64,000 nucleotides of DNA, from contig NZ_AQXC01000010.1 in the NCBI RefSeq assembly GCF_000375525.1, positions 57,487 through 121,486 of the forward strand, read 5' to 3'. This stretch comes from Corynebacterium propinquum DSM 44285 (GTDB lineage Bacteria; Actinomycetota; Actinomycetes; Mycobacteriales; Mycobacteriaceae). The translations under genes were made by a program, and so were the position numbers. Position 1 is the first letter of the stretch, and every line of letters starts with the position of its first letter. Shown one piece after another: positions 54,512 to 62,084 of this stretch. The notes under the pieces are model-generated. The model had not been told where the DNA came from, ran no database searches, and was given only the letters and a program-made list of their open reading frames with translations.

Positions 54512-55299
54512 ATCGCAGGACAGAACCGGTTAACCGGCAAGGCGCAGTGTTTGTGGTTGATTGACCTGGTCTATGCGGACAGGGACTGCAAATCGCCCAA
54601 TATGGCACTTCTGGCGGCGACGAGCCGGACTCTGGGCGGTTTTTGGGCCACGACCCGAACTTCGCCCACCGGTTCAGCCGCAGCCCCTTCTACACGGGTG
54701 AGAGCCCGGATCGCTATATCTGGTACCGGCAGCATCACCGTATTGACCGGTTGTCCGACTTTATCAGGGAGGTGCGCGAGGTGGCCGACGAGCCCCAGCA
54801 TGTATCGCCCCGCCAGGAGTTCTCCAGTGGGCGCGAGCTCATCGAGACGGTCAAGGCACGCCGGGAGCCGGCCCAGGCTTTCCGTGCGATCGCCAAACCA
54901 TGGCCCGGCGGGTGCGTGGTTATGTCACCCAGGGCAAGACCGACTCCTACGGCACACCGACCGCCCGTTATGCCACCACAAGCCAACGCAAGGCCCTGTC
55001 CACCATGGGCCGCAGAGGCGGCCAAAAAGCCGCCAAGAGGTGGGAAACAGACCCCGAAGGAGAATACGCCCAGAGCCAGCGGAAAACCTGCAAGAAGTTA
55101 ATAAGCGAAAGCGGGCGCCCGGAAATAATACGCGCGTGCACAAGTCTTGGTTATTGCGTCACAGGCATTTAATCAAACCGGGCAGATTCCTGCATGGAAA
55201 GAAATATCCCAGGAGCTAGGCGTTTCAAGGCGTATGGTGGCCCACCACGTCGCCGAAGGTTTTCAGCATCTGTGTGTTTGCCAAGCTCTGCCGGGGTGA
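54512..55299 (+). pseudogene. Decayed plasmid replication initiator (Rep)
   Basis: Consecutive pieces of one actinobacterial theta-type plasmid Rep protein (pCG1/pNG2-like) lie in shifting frames. Frame a, 54512-54640: 'NRLTGKAQCLWLIDLVYAD' and 'PNMALLAATSRTLG'. Frame b, 54643-54897: 'HDPNFAHRFSRSPFYTGES', 'WYRQHHRIDRLSDFI', 'QEFSSGRELIETVKARREPA'. Frame c, 54900-55095: 'RRVRGYVTQGKTDSYGTPTA', 'ALSTMGRRGGQKAAKRW'. Frame a again, 55091-55130: 'VNKRKRAPGNNTR'. Frame b, 55135-55299: 'AQVLVIASQAFNQTGQIP' and the HTH 'ISQELGVSRRMVAHHVAE'. At least four frameshifts, a deletion of perhaps 80-100 residues near 54898, and no N-terminus: not functional. Confidence 0.8.
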
Positions 55300-55560
55300 A
55301 TTTACAGGGTTAGACGTGTCTACGGCGGTCGTTAGCTCCAGACATCCGCCTGGAAAATACTTATACAGGGGGCGTAGAGCTCGATGACCGGACCGTATCT
55401 GTCGGTGCGAGTCCGCTCATTGGAGAAAGTATTGAGCCGCAAGTGGAGTCAGGGGGAATGATAATGTGACTCATATTATATAAAAGTATGGTTTTAACCT
55501 AGCTCTCTGTGCTACTCTTGTGGCATTAAGGATCCACCTATAGAAGAATCGGTATTGTTT
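55300..55560 (+). promoter_or_regulatory. AT-rich promoter region of the ATP-grasp operon
   Basis: 261 bp. The most AT-rich part, 55471-55500, contains TCATATTATATAAAAGTATG; TATTAT (55474-55479) or TACTCT (55513-55518) could serve as -10. Ribosome site before ATG 55561 is weak (AGAAGAA). A stem TAGAC/GTCTA sits at 55311-55322. No gene seen. The remainder may belong to the lost plasmid. Confidence 0.4.
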
Positions 55561-56985
55561 ATGCGACTAGCGATCTTAGGCGTTGGGGCTGGAGGGACAT
55601 TCCTTCTCAGCCGCTTGGCGGAGTTAAGTTCTCCGGATTGGGCGGGGGGAGAAATTTTCCTGTTCGAGGATCCTGAGTGCTTAGGGGCAGGGTTGGCTTT
55701 TAACCGGGATGTAGCGGAAGCGATTATTAACACGGGCCGCTCCCGTCTCGCGTCTTTAGCGCCGCCCTTTTATCCCCTTGATAGATACTTTTCTCAGAGC
55801 CCGTTTGAGTTATCCGATTTTAATAGCAATCCTCTTCCTCGTGAAGCGTACGGAACCTTTTTAATTAAGGCTCTTTCTTATGCGATTCGGATATTGCAAG
55901 AGCATGGTCTACGAATCAGTCTGGTTCCCGAAAAAGCGAAAGAGGTTAATTTTTCGCCGGGGAAAATTAAAGTACTTACTGAGGGAAAATTCCAGGTCGA
56001 AGTAGATCAAGCGGTGATATCTATTGGGACGTGGAATAAAAAAAATTCTGTTAAAACTGGCGGAATTCCTTATATTCCATTTCCTTACCCTCTGAAAAGA
56101 ATTTTGCAAATTTTCGATAACCCGAGCGCAATAGGAGTGCTCGGGTCGGGATTGACTGCTATCGATATTGCTAGCGTCTATGAGAAAAGGGCAGCTACAG
56201 TGCATCTTTTTTCCCCGAGTGGGCGCTTACCCTGGGTGCAGGTGGAATCCGATGAAGATACGCTAGACCCGCTATATCTTACGGAGGATAATCTTGACCG
56301 CCTTCAATATTCAGGCAGTCTTTCTGCCTCCTCTGTGTTGGATCTTCTTGATGCTGAGCTTGCTAGATTCGGAATGAGTCGTGCTTCTTTCGATGACGAA
56401 AGTCGAATTACTCGTAATTGGCAAAATCCCTACAGTGATTCCGCAGACCTTTCATGTCATCGAACGATTAGTAAAACGAATCATGTGTTGAATGCCGCTT
56501 TTGCATCCTTATCAGTCGATGAGCGCTTCACATTGAGGCAAGGTCTCGGGTCAGGATGGCCGCGATACCGCGTACGTGTTCCTCTTGCGCGCTGGCGTCA
56601 GATTAAAAAAATGATTGAGGAAGATCGGATTATTCTCCATGCAGGCGTATGGGCGGATTCTCGCCAGCTGGGATCTATTTTGAGCGATATCGGGGCGGCG
56701 GGATTAATTAATGCAACCGGTTTTTCCGCAAAGTACGAAGACGCCCCTTTCTTCTTGAGGCAGCTAGCGGCGGAAGGGCATATCGGATTGGATGCGGAGG
56801 GGAGGGGGCTGTCGGATTACTTCACGGGCCGAGCCATTAGCTCTGATGGTGAGATGCAGGACAATCTTTTCCTTATGGGGCAAGCTACAGCCGGAAGCCT
56901 TTTAGTCACCTCGGCGCTGGATGCGGTTCATCGCCAAGCGAATCATATTGCGGAAAATTTGCACAAAGAGTTTTGCAAAATATAG
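55561..56985 (+). CDS. FAD/NAD(P)-binding oxidoreductase of the ATP-grasp operon
   Basis: 474 aa, first gene of the seven-gene operon. 'LAILGVGAGGTFLLSRLAEL' is an N-terminal dinucleotide-binding GxGxxG (~4-12). 'ECLGAGLAFNRDVAEAIINTGRSRLASL' (~40-67) matches the FAD-NAD(P)-binding type 9 family (PF13454-like). A second nucleotide fold occurs at ~193: 'IGVLGSGLTAIDIASVYE'. C-terminal 'LMGQATAGSLLVTSALDAVHRQANHIAE' caps the FAD site. No signal peptide. The family includes enzymes related to N-hydroxylating flavoproteins, so it may oxidise an amino acid precursor; this is inference. Many ATA, AGA and TTA codons, unlike the core genes. Confidence 0.75.
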   Translation: MRLAILGVGAGGTFLLSRLAELSSPDWAGGEIFLFEDPECLGAGLAFNRDVAEAIINTGRSRLASLAPPFYPLDRYFSQSPFELSDFNSNPLPREAYGTFLIKALSYAIRILQEHGLRISLVPEKAKEVNFSPGKIKVLTEGKFQVEVDQAVISIGTWNKKNSVKTGGIPYIPFPYPLKRILQIFDNPSAIGVLGSGLTAIDIASVYEKRAATVHLFSPSGRLPWVQVESDEDTLDPLYLTEDNLDRLQYSGSLSASSVLDLLDAELARFGMSRASFDDESRITRNWQNPYSDSADLSCHRTISKTNHVLNAAFASLSVDERFTLRQGLGSGWPRYRVRVPLARWRQIKKMIEEDRIILHAGVWADSRQLGSILSDIGAAGLINATGFSAKYEDAPFFLRQLAAEGHIGLDAEGRGLSDYFTGRAISSDGEMQDNLFLMGQATAGSLLVTSALDAVHRQANHIAENLHKEFCKI

Positions 56986-57002
56986 TGCTGAGGAGTCTAG
57001 AT

Positions 57003-58184
57003 ATGCAGGAAAAACACCTGGTTATTATCAGTGGAAATGATTCGAGCTTGCCGAAGGTTTCCCCACCTAATACGAAAATCACACTTATTCAAACTGCCGA
57101 CAGGGCCACTGATTGGCAGAAAAAATATGTCGATTCCTATATTGAGGTCGAGGAGATTAATGAAGACACACTCCTCGAAGTCTTAAGAAGCATTCACCTG
57201 ATGCACCCTGTTACCGGGTTGGTGTGTTTCCTCGAGCCCGTCATTCTAGTTGCGGCTCGGGTAGCGAATATGCTGGGCATTCGGTCTAACCCCCTGTGCG
57301 CAGTTTCCACGGCTCGCGATAAGACACTAACCAGGCAAGCCCTGGACAACGCAAATATTCCCCAGCGTCCGTGGCGGATGTGTGGAACTCCAGAGGAGGT
57401 TTTGGCTTTCTGGAAAGAACTCGGGGAAGAAAGTGTGGTGATAAAACCGATCACGGGAGCTGGGAGTGCTGGTGTTCGACGTGTGAAGAACGAAGATGAG
57501 GTCCGAGCCCATCTGGCTGAGATTTCGAGCTTGCATAGCTGGGCTCTTCTCGATAACCCTGACTTGCTAGTCTTAGTAGAAGCTGTTTTGCCGGGGCGGG
57601 AATTCAGCGTTGAAGCGATGACAGTGGATGGAAGTCATGAAGTTGTTCAAATTACGGAAAAAATCACGTCTGGCCCTCCCCGCTATGTCGAGATGGGGCA
57701 CTGGCAACCTGCAGAATTAAATGAGCAGCAAAAAGACCAAATCTCACGCCGCGTACCCAGCATTCTTGACGCCATAGGACACAGGATAGGGCCTAGTCAT
57801 ACAGAGATAATGGTTGATGGTGAAGATGTGTGGCTTGTTGAAACTCATACGCGATTCGGAGGAGATCAAATCTGGGAGCTCACAGAGCTCACCACTGGGA
57901 GGCACATGGCCACAGAAACTATTTTTGCAATTCTTGATCTCCCTCTACCTGCACCTGGGCCGCGATATTCAGAATCCGCTATTTTTTTCATGTCCTGGGC
58001 TTCCCATTCTGAGGTCCCCGTCATACCGGGATTAATTCGTGTCAAGCACCCGTCTCGGAGAGAACTTATAAGGAGGGATCAAATCATTGATTCCTCTACA
58101 CGCACAGGCTACGCCCTAGCAGCCGGCCCGAATGCCGCCTCTAATGCCCTTTCGGCAGTTAAAGCTCTTCAAAAGGAGAATTAA
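57003..58184 (+). CDS. ATP-grasp ligase 1 of the operon
   Basis: 393 aa from ATG 57003 with GAGGAG upstream. Pre-ATP-grasp domain ~1-95; ATP-binding lysine in 'SVVIKPITGAGSAGVRRV' (~145-162); 'LVEAVLPGREFSVEAMTVDG' (~200-219); metal/nucleotide site 'VWLVETHTRFGGDQIWEL' (~280-297). The last is an ExHxRxGGD version of the usual ExNxR motif, as in L-amino acid ligase-like enzymes related to BacD/YwfE. Such enzymes activate a carboxylate as acyl phosphate and join it to an amine. Its TAA overlaps the next ATG (TAATG), so translation is coupled. Substrates unknown. Confidence 0.82.
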   Translation: MQEKHLVIISGNDSSLPKVSPPNTKITLIQTADRATDWQKKYVDSYIEVEEINEDTLLEVLRSIHLMHPVTGLVCFLEPVILVAARVANMLGIRSNPLCAVSTARDKTLTRQALDNANIPQRPWRMCGTPEEVLAFWKELGEESVVIKPITGAGSAGVRRVKNEDEVRAHLAEISSLHSWALLDNPDLLVLVEAVLPGREFSVEAMTVDGSHEVVQITEKITSGPPRYVEMGHWQPAELNEQQKDQISRRVPSILDAIGHRIGPSHTEIMVDGEDVWLVETHTRFGGDQIWELTELTTGRHMATETIFAILDLPLPAPGPRYSESAIFFMSWASHSEVPVIPGLIRVKHPSRRELIRRDQIIDSSTRTGYALAAGPNAASNALSAVKALQKEN

Positions 58185-59416
58185 TGTCAACTGAACCGAT
58201 TTTGCTCATGTCTCCTGGAAAAGTCCTTCACCGATTGGGAAGTGCTAGGTTAACAAGCCTTCTCCCAGAGGGGTCGGTAATTTTTACGTCACATGATATT
58301 GATGTTGAGCGGGGCCAAATTGCCGACCTAAAAGTGTTTGAGAACTATGCATCTAATGATGAAATCCCTCTATTGGCTTCAGTAGCTATTGATCAATTTT
58401 GTTTGGATAAAATAGTTATACTAGCCGAAGCTGACATCCTCAGGGCAGCGGAACTCCGACGACGCCATGGGATAGATGGCCTGCAGCCACAAGAAGCTAT
58501 GTATTTTCGGGACAAGGTCTTAATGAAGAGCCGAGTTGCTCAAACAGGAATTCCTGTGGCGGCACATCGAGTCGTTACGACAGCGATGGAACTTGTGGAA
58601 GCTATAGACGAAGTGGGGTACCCGTGTGTAGTTAAGCCTCCCCACGGCCGAGGATCATCGGGGGTCGAAATCCTTGCAGACCCTGAAGCCTTAATTAAGT
58701 ACTTGCGAAAAGGACCATTTAGCGACCGGGGTGATACCTCAAGGGTCATCGTAGAAGCGTTTATAAGCGGGGATCAATACCGCGTGGACGGTATTTGTAA
58801 AGATGGGGAAGTGCAGTTTTGCGCGGTAGCTCTCTATATCGGGAGCCATCTTGATTACCTCGCAGGAGGATATTTAGGATCCATTATCTTGCCTCAGGAT
58901 GATCCTAAAAGCGTCGAAATTTCATCCTTGGCCCATAGAGCTATAGAGGAAGCTTTACCCCCTTATACCGGCGCTTTTCACCTCGAAGCCTTTTGGACAA
59001 ATCAAGGAGCAGTATTTAGTGAGGTAGGAGCCAGGCTCGGCGGGGGATCGATATCGGAGGAGATAGAGGTGTCCTACGGGGTGAACATCGCTGCTGAATC
59101 AATACGACTTCAGTGCGATACTTCCACTTCTATGGATGACTATCCTCAAAAGAGACTTGCGGGCCAGCTACATGTCTCTCCGCATGAGGGAAAGCTTCTT
59201 TGTGCTCCTGAACGATTGAACCACCCGTCTATCGTGACGAGTGAAATCGCTGCTCCGGGGGGAGAATTCAGCCTTATGTCACATACGAATAGTGAATTTG
59301 CTCGGGCTGTCTTTGAGGCGGAAAGCGTGGAAGAGGCAAAGATCACTATTGAGGATTTGATTAACGAGATAGATAGCACCACTGAATGGCTTCGAGATCT
59401 AGAGGAGGAAGTGTGA
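58184..59416 (+). CDS. ATP-grasp ligase 2 of the operon
   Basis: 410 aa. Pre-ATP-grasp domain ~1-105; lid lysine in 'YPCVVKPPHGRGSSGVEILA' (~146-165); 'VIVEAFISGDQYRVDGIC' (~187-204); metal site 'AVFSEVGARLGGGSISEEI' (~282-300, ExGxRxGGG). This branch differs from ligases 1 and 3, so it is not a recent duplicate of either and probably uses different substrates. C-terminal ~110 residues form a lid domain as in the DabC/RizA type. It ends at the base before the next ATG. Confidence 0.82.
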   Translation: MSTEPILLMSPGKVLHRLGSARLTSLLPEGSVIFTSHDIDVERGQIADLKVFENYASNDEIPLLASVAIDQFCLDKIVILAEADILRAAELRRRHGIDGLQPQEAMYFRDKVLMKSRVAQTGIPVAAHRVVTTAMELVEAIDEVGYPCVVKPPHGRGSSGVEILADPEALIKYLRKGPFSDRGDTSRVIVEAFISGDQYRVDGICKDGEVQFCAVALYIGSHLDYLAGGYLGSIILPQDDPKSVEISSLAHRAIEEALPPYTGAFHLEAFWTNQGAVFSEVGARLGGGSISEEIEVSYGVNIAAESIRLQCDTSTSMDDYPQKRLAGQLHVSPHEGKLLCAPERLNHPSIVTSEIAAPGGEFSLMSHTNSEFARAVFEAESVEEAKITIEDLINEIDSTTEWLRDLEEEV

Positions 59417-60064
59417 ATGTGGAAAAAATTGGACCTAAATGATGCCTCGGCGATTTTAAAGCTTCGAGATTGCGTTCTTTCAAATCTCAATCATCCTGAT
59501 GAATATGTGCGAGAAGATGATGAAACGTCGTTTGTTGGAGAGCATCTTGGAGAGTTTGGGGTGTCGTTCGGAAGCTTCGAAAATAATACGCTAGTAGCGT
59601 ATTGCGCATTAACGACTGACCTCTATGGGAGCAGAGAAATACGCGAATTTGAGGTGTGTGCCCCTCGCCCGGGCGATTTGGTACTGGCTGCAGGAATGGT
59701 TCACCCCAACTATCGGGGTCGTGGACTGCAGCGCGAGGCAATCCGAATCAGGGTTCAGGAAGCGGAAAAAGTCGGCGCCTCACGATTGCTTGCTCAAGTA
59801 TCACCCCGAAATACTAATTCTCTTCAGAACCTGTTTTCCGAGGGTTTCCAATGTACTCAAGTAGCTTCTTATCGTGATGGCCGTTTTCGACTAATCCTTT
59901 CGTTCGATTTATGTTCTCAAACTCCTCCGAATGAATTAATTGAGGACGTATCGTTAATTCCCGTGCAGAATTTTTCACAGATCAGAGCCGAGATAGAGAA
60001 CAGGCGCAAAGGGTACCGAATGGTCCGGTCTGCATCCGGAGATTTTATGGTGGTTGGCGCATGA
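59417..60064 (+). CDS. GNAT-family N-acetyltransferase of the operon
   Basis: 215 aa. GNAT core: 'LVLAAGMVHPNYRGRGLQREAIRIRVQEAE' (~92-121), where 'RGRGLQ' is the acetyl-CoA pyrophosphate loop (Q/RxxGxG), and 'LLAQVSPRNTNSLQNLFSEGFQ' follows. It starts the base after the preceding stop; its own stop overlaps the next start (ATGA). Could N-acetylate an intermediate or the product, either for tailoring or for self-protection; not determined. Confidence 0.8.
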   Translation: MWKKLDLNDASAILKLRDCVLSNLNHPDEYVREDDETSFVGEHLGEFGVSFGSFENNTLVAYCALTTDLYGSREIREFEVCAPRPGDLVLAAGMVHPNYRGRGLQREAIRIRVQEAEKVGASRLLAQVSPRNTNSLQNLFSEGFQCTQVASYRDGRFRLILSFDLCSQTPPNELIEDVSLIPVQNFSQIRAEIENRRKGYRMVRSASGDFMVVGA

Positions 60065-60894
60065 ATCGCATACTCCTAACGGTGGACATAGACGCTGTGA
60101 CGCCGATGCTAGATGAACTATCGATTGACGAAGCGCCTAGATACGTCGAAGAAATAGAACAACGCATGTTTGGTTTGGAAGTAGGCCTGCCGCGTATTCT
60201 TAGAGCATTCCGCGAGCATGATATTTCAGCCACGTTTTTTGTTCCTGGCCTAATAGCGGAAAAATTCCCCGAGATTGTACGAGATATTTATACGGATGGC
60301 CATGAGGTCGCAGCGCATGGGTGGCGTCATACTCCGCCGCGTTTGCAAAATAGAGAGGAGATTAGGGACGATCTCCAGAAGACGATTTTTTCGTTAAAAC
60401 TAGCGGGTGCGGACCGCATCTGCGGTTACAGATCCCCCGAATGGCAAATGACGGCAGAGCTTCTCGAGGTCTTAAATTCTACTAATCTTTTGTATGACAG
60501 CTCGATGGCGAGGAGAGAATCGCCGTACCTGCTACAGGGGAGAGACCAGCCGCTGGTGGAATTGCCAGTGAGCTGGTCTTTAGATGACGCACCTTATTTA
60601 CTATGCACTTCTCGCTCTTTTGCGCGGCCTGTGAGTGGGGAATATCTCGGGAAGAAGTGGTGCCATGATCTTTCTGCTATTGCCCAGTATGGAGGCACAG
60701 GCATCCTGACCATACATCCATGGTTAATAGGAAGGGCCCCGTCTTTCGTCGCCCTAGAAATGGTTCTCGACTACATATCCAGTGATTCTGAAGTGTGGAC
60801 GGGAACTGCTGTCGAGCTAATCAAAAACGTCGGAACTGCGGATCTTCCCCTTGTTGATCCACAGCGAGGAATTTCCTGGTGGGAGGATCGATGA
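60061..60894 (+). CDS. NodB-type (polysaccharide deacetylase family) enzyme of the operon
   Basis: 277 aa. NodB homology motifs: motif 1 'LLTVDIDAVTP' (catalytic/metal Asp pair in D-x-D form), motif 2 'GHEVAAHGWRHTPP' (His-x3-His metal ligands), motif 3 'ICGYRSPEW' (Arg-Pro), and a C-terminal 'GILTIHPWLIGR' (His). The metal site is therefore complete. No signal peptide or TM helix, so it is cytoplasmic, unlike cell-wall deacetylases; closest in style to PuuE/PgdA-type small-molecule amidohydrolases. Its position just after the GNAT gene suggests deacetylation of an intracellular amide. ATGA overlaps on both sides. Confidence 0.8.
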   Translation: MNRILLTVDIDAVTPMLDELSIDEAPRYVEEIEQRMFGLEVGLPRILRAFREHDISATFFVPGLIAEKFPEIVRDIYTDGHEVAAHGWRHTPPRLQNREEIRDDLQKTIFSLKLAGADRICGYRSPEWQMTAELLEVLNSTNLLYDSSMARRESPYLLQGRDQPLVELPVSWSLDDAPYLLCTSRSFARPVSGEYLGKKWCHDLSAIAQYGGTGILTIHPWLIGRAPSFVALEMVLDYISSDSEVWTGTAVELIKNVGTADLPLVDPQRGISWWEDR

Positions 60895-62084
60895 CTGTTG
60901 TTCTAGCAGTAGGTGGGATTGCTTCTGCTCATAGTGTGGCTCTGTCTCGAGGTGTTCAACTCGTACATGTTCGGACCCATCGACATCACACCATGCTTCC
61001 CCCAAGTCACTATTTCAAAGTAATAGACGCTAGCCATCTTGCAAATCGCGAATTAAGTCAACTTAAGTATGTACTCAAACAAGTCGAGGGGATAGCGTTC
61101 GACGCCATTCTGTGCCTACACGATGATTCCGTTGTTCTTGGCGCCCGTTTGGCAGAGAAGATAGGCATTGCTTTCGCCTCGGTGTCGACTGCGAAAGCTA
61201 CAGTCGACAAGGTCTTGATGCGTCACATTCTTTCCAACACCAATCTAGGCTCAGTGCGGTATGGGGTAGTTGTTGGTGGTGATGTTTCTTGGATAACAGA
61301 TCCTCCTGAGGGTTCCGTGGTATTAAAGCCATCTACTGGGCGGGCCAGCGTAGGGGTCCAAGTTTTGCCAGACATAGATAGCGTCCAGCGCGTTATCGGG
61401 AAAGACCCTTTTGAATTCGAAGGTTATTTAGTTGAAGAGCGCAAAATAGGGGCAGAATACAGTGTTGAATCACTCCTTTCATCCGTAGGTGAATGGCATG
61501 GGGTGACGGCTAAAACAACAGCTGGAGTGATTGAAACGGGTCATGTCCACCCCGCCCCTATTACTGAAGGGGAGGCTTGGACTATACGATCTGCAGCCGC
61601 ATCGGCCCTCGAATACCTGGGCATTAAAAGGGGATTGCTCCATACCGAAGTGATTCTTGATCGGCAGGGAGTTCCGCACATTGTCGAAACCCATTTGCGG
61701 GGTGGGGGTGATGGCATTTTAGACTTAGTGAAATATGCGACTGGCTTAGATTTGACGGATCTCTATGTGGACGATCTACTTAATCGGCTTCATGATCTCC
61801 CGAATGCCCAAATCGGCCGCGCTGCTAGTTGCCAATATTCACTCCCGCATTCTTCTGGGGTTCTTACGGGGTGGTCTGGGATAGACGAGGCTAAACAGTG
61901 CAAAGGAGTAGTCGATATAGGGACAATTCTGTCTATAGGGGACTGGGTACAAGTTGAGCAGCAAAGTAGCTATACGCGCTTGGCGTGGGCGATTGCTACT
62001 GCAAATGATGGCCGCTTAGCCCAATATCGCGCTCGAAAAGCTGTTAACACAATAGTTCCTCATGCAACTAAGGAGAAAGAGTGA
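60891..62084 (+). CDS. ATP-grasp ligase 3 of the operon
   Basis: 397 aa from ATG 60891, overlapping the previous stop (ATGA). Pre-ATP-grasp domain ~1-90; lid lysine in 'GSVVLKPSTGRASVGVQVLP' (~141-160); 'YLVEERKIGAEYSVESLL' (~182-199); metal site 'PHIVETHLRGGGDGILDLV' (~262-280), an ExHxRxGGD form shared with ligase 1. N-terminal 'VVLAVGGIASAHSVALSRGV' region is a Rossmann-like start. Probably a second amide- or peptide-forming step of the same chemistry as ligase 1. The stop overlaps the following GTG (GTGA). Confidence 0.82.
   Translation: MTVVLAVGGIASAHSVALSRGVQLVHVRTHRHHTMLPPSHYFKVIDASHLANRELSQLKYVLKQVEGIAFDAILCLHDDSVVLGARLAEKIGIAFASVSTAKATVDKVLMRHILSNTNLGSVRYGVVVGGDVSWITDPPEGSVVLKPSTGRASVGVQVLPDIDSVQRVIGKDPFEFEGYLVEERKIGAEYSVESLLSSVGEWHGVTAKTTAGVIETGHVHPAPITEGEAWTIRSAAASALEYLGIKRGLLHTEVILDRQGVPHIVETHLRGGGDGILDLVKYATGLDLTDLYVDDLLNRLHDLPNAQIGRAASCQYSLPHSSGVLTGWSGIDEAKQCKGVVDIGTILSIGDWVQVEQQSSYTRLAWAIATANDGRLAQYRARKAVNTIVPHATKEKE

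Noticed and set aside
54301..55219. Several apparent small genes between gapB and the ATP-grasp operon
   Set aside because: On the plus strand they are frames of the decayed plasmid Rep gene; the Rep homology jumps between them.
55390..55450. tRNA-like arm (GGTGCGAGTCC) upstream of the operon
   Set aside because: No acceptor or anticodon stem could be built around it and the loop lacks TTC.
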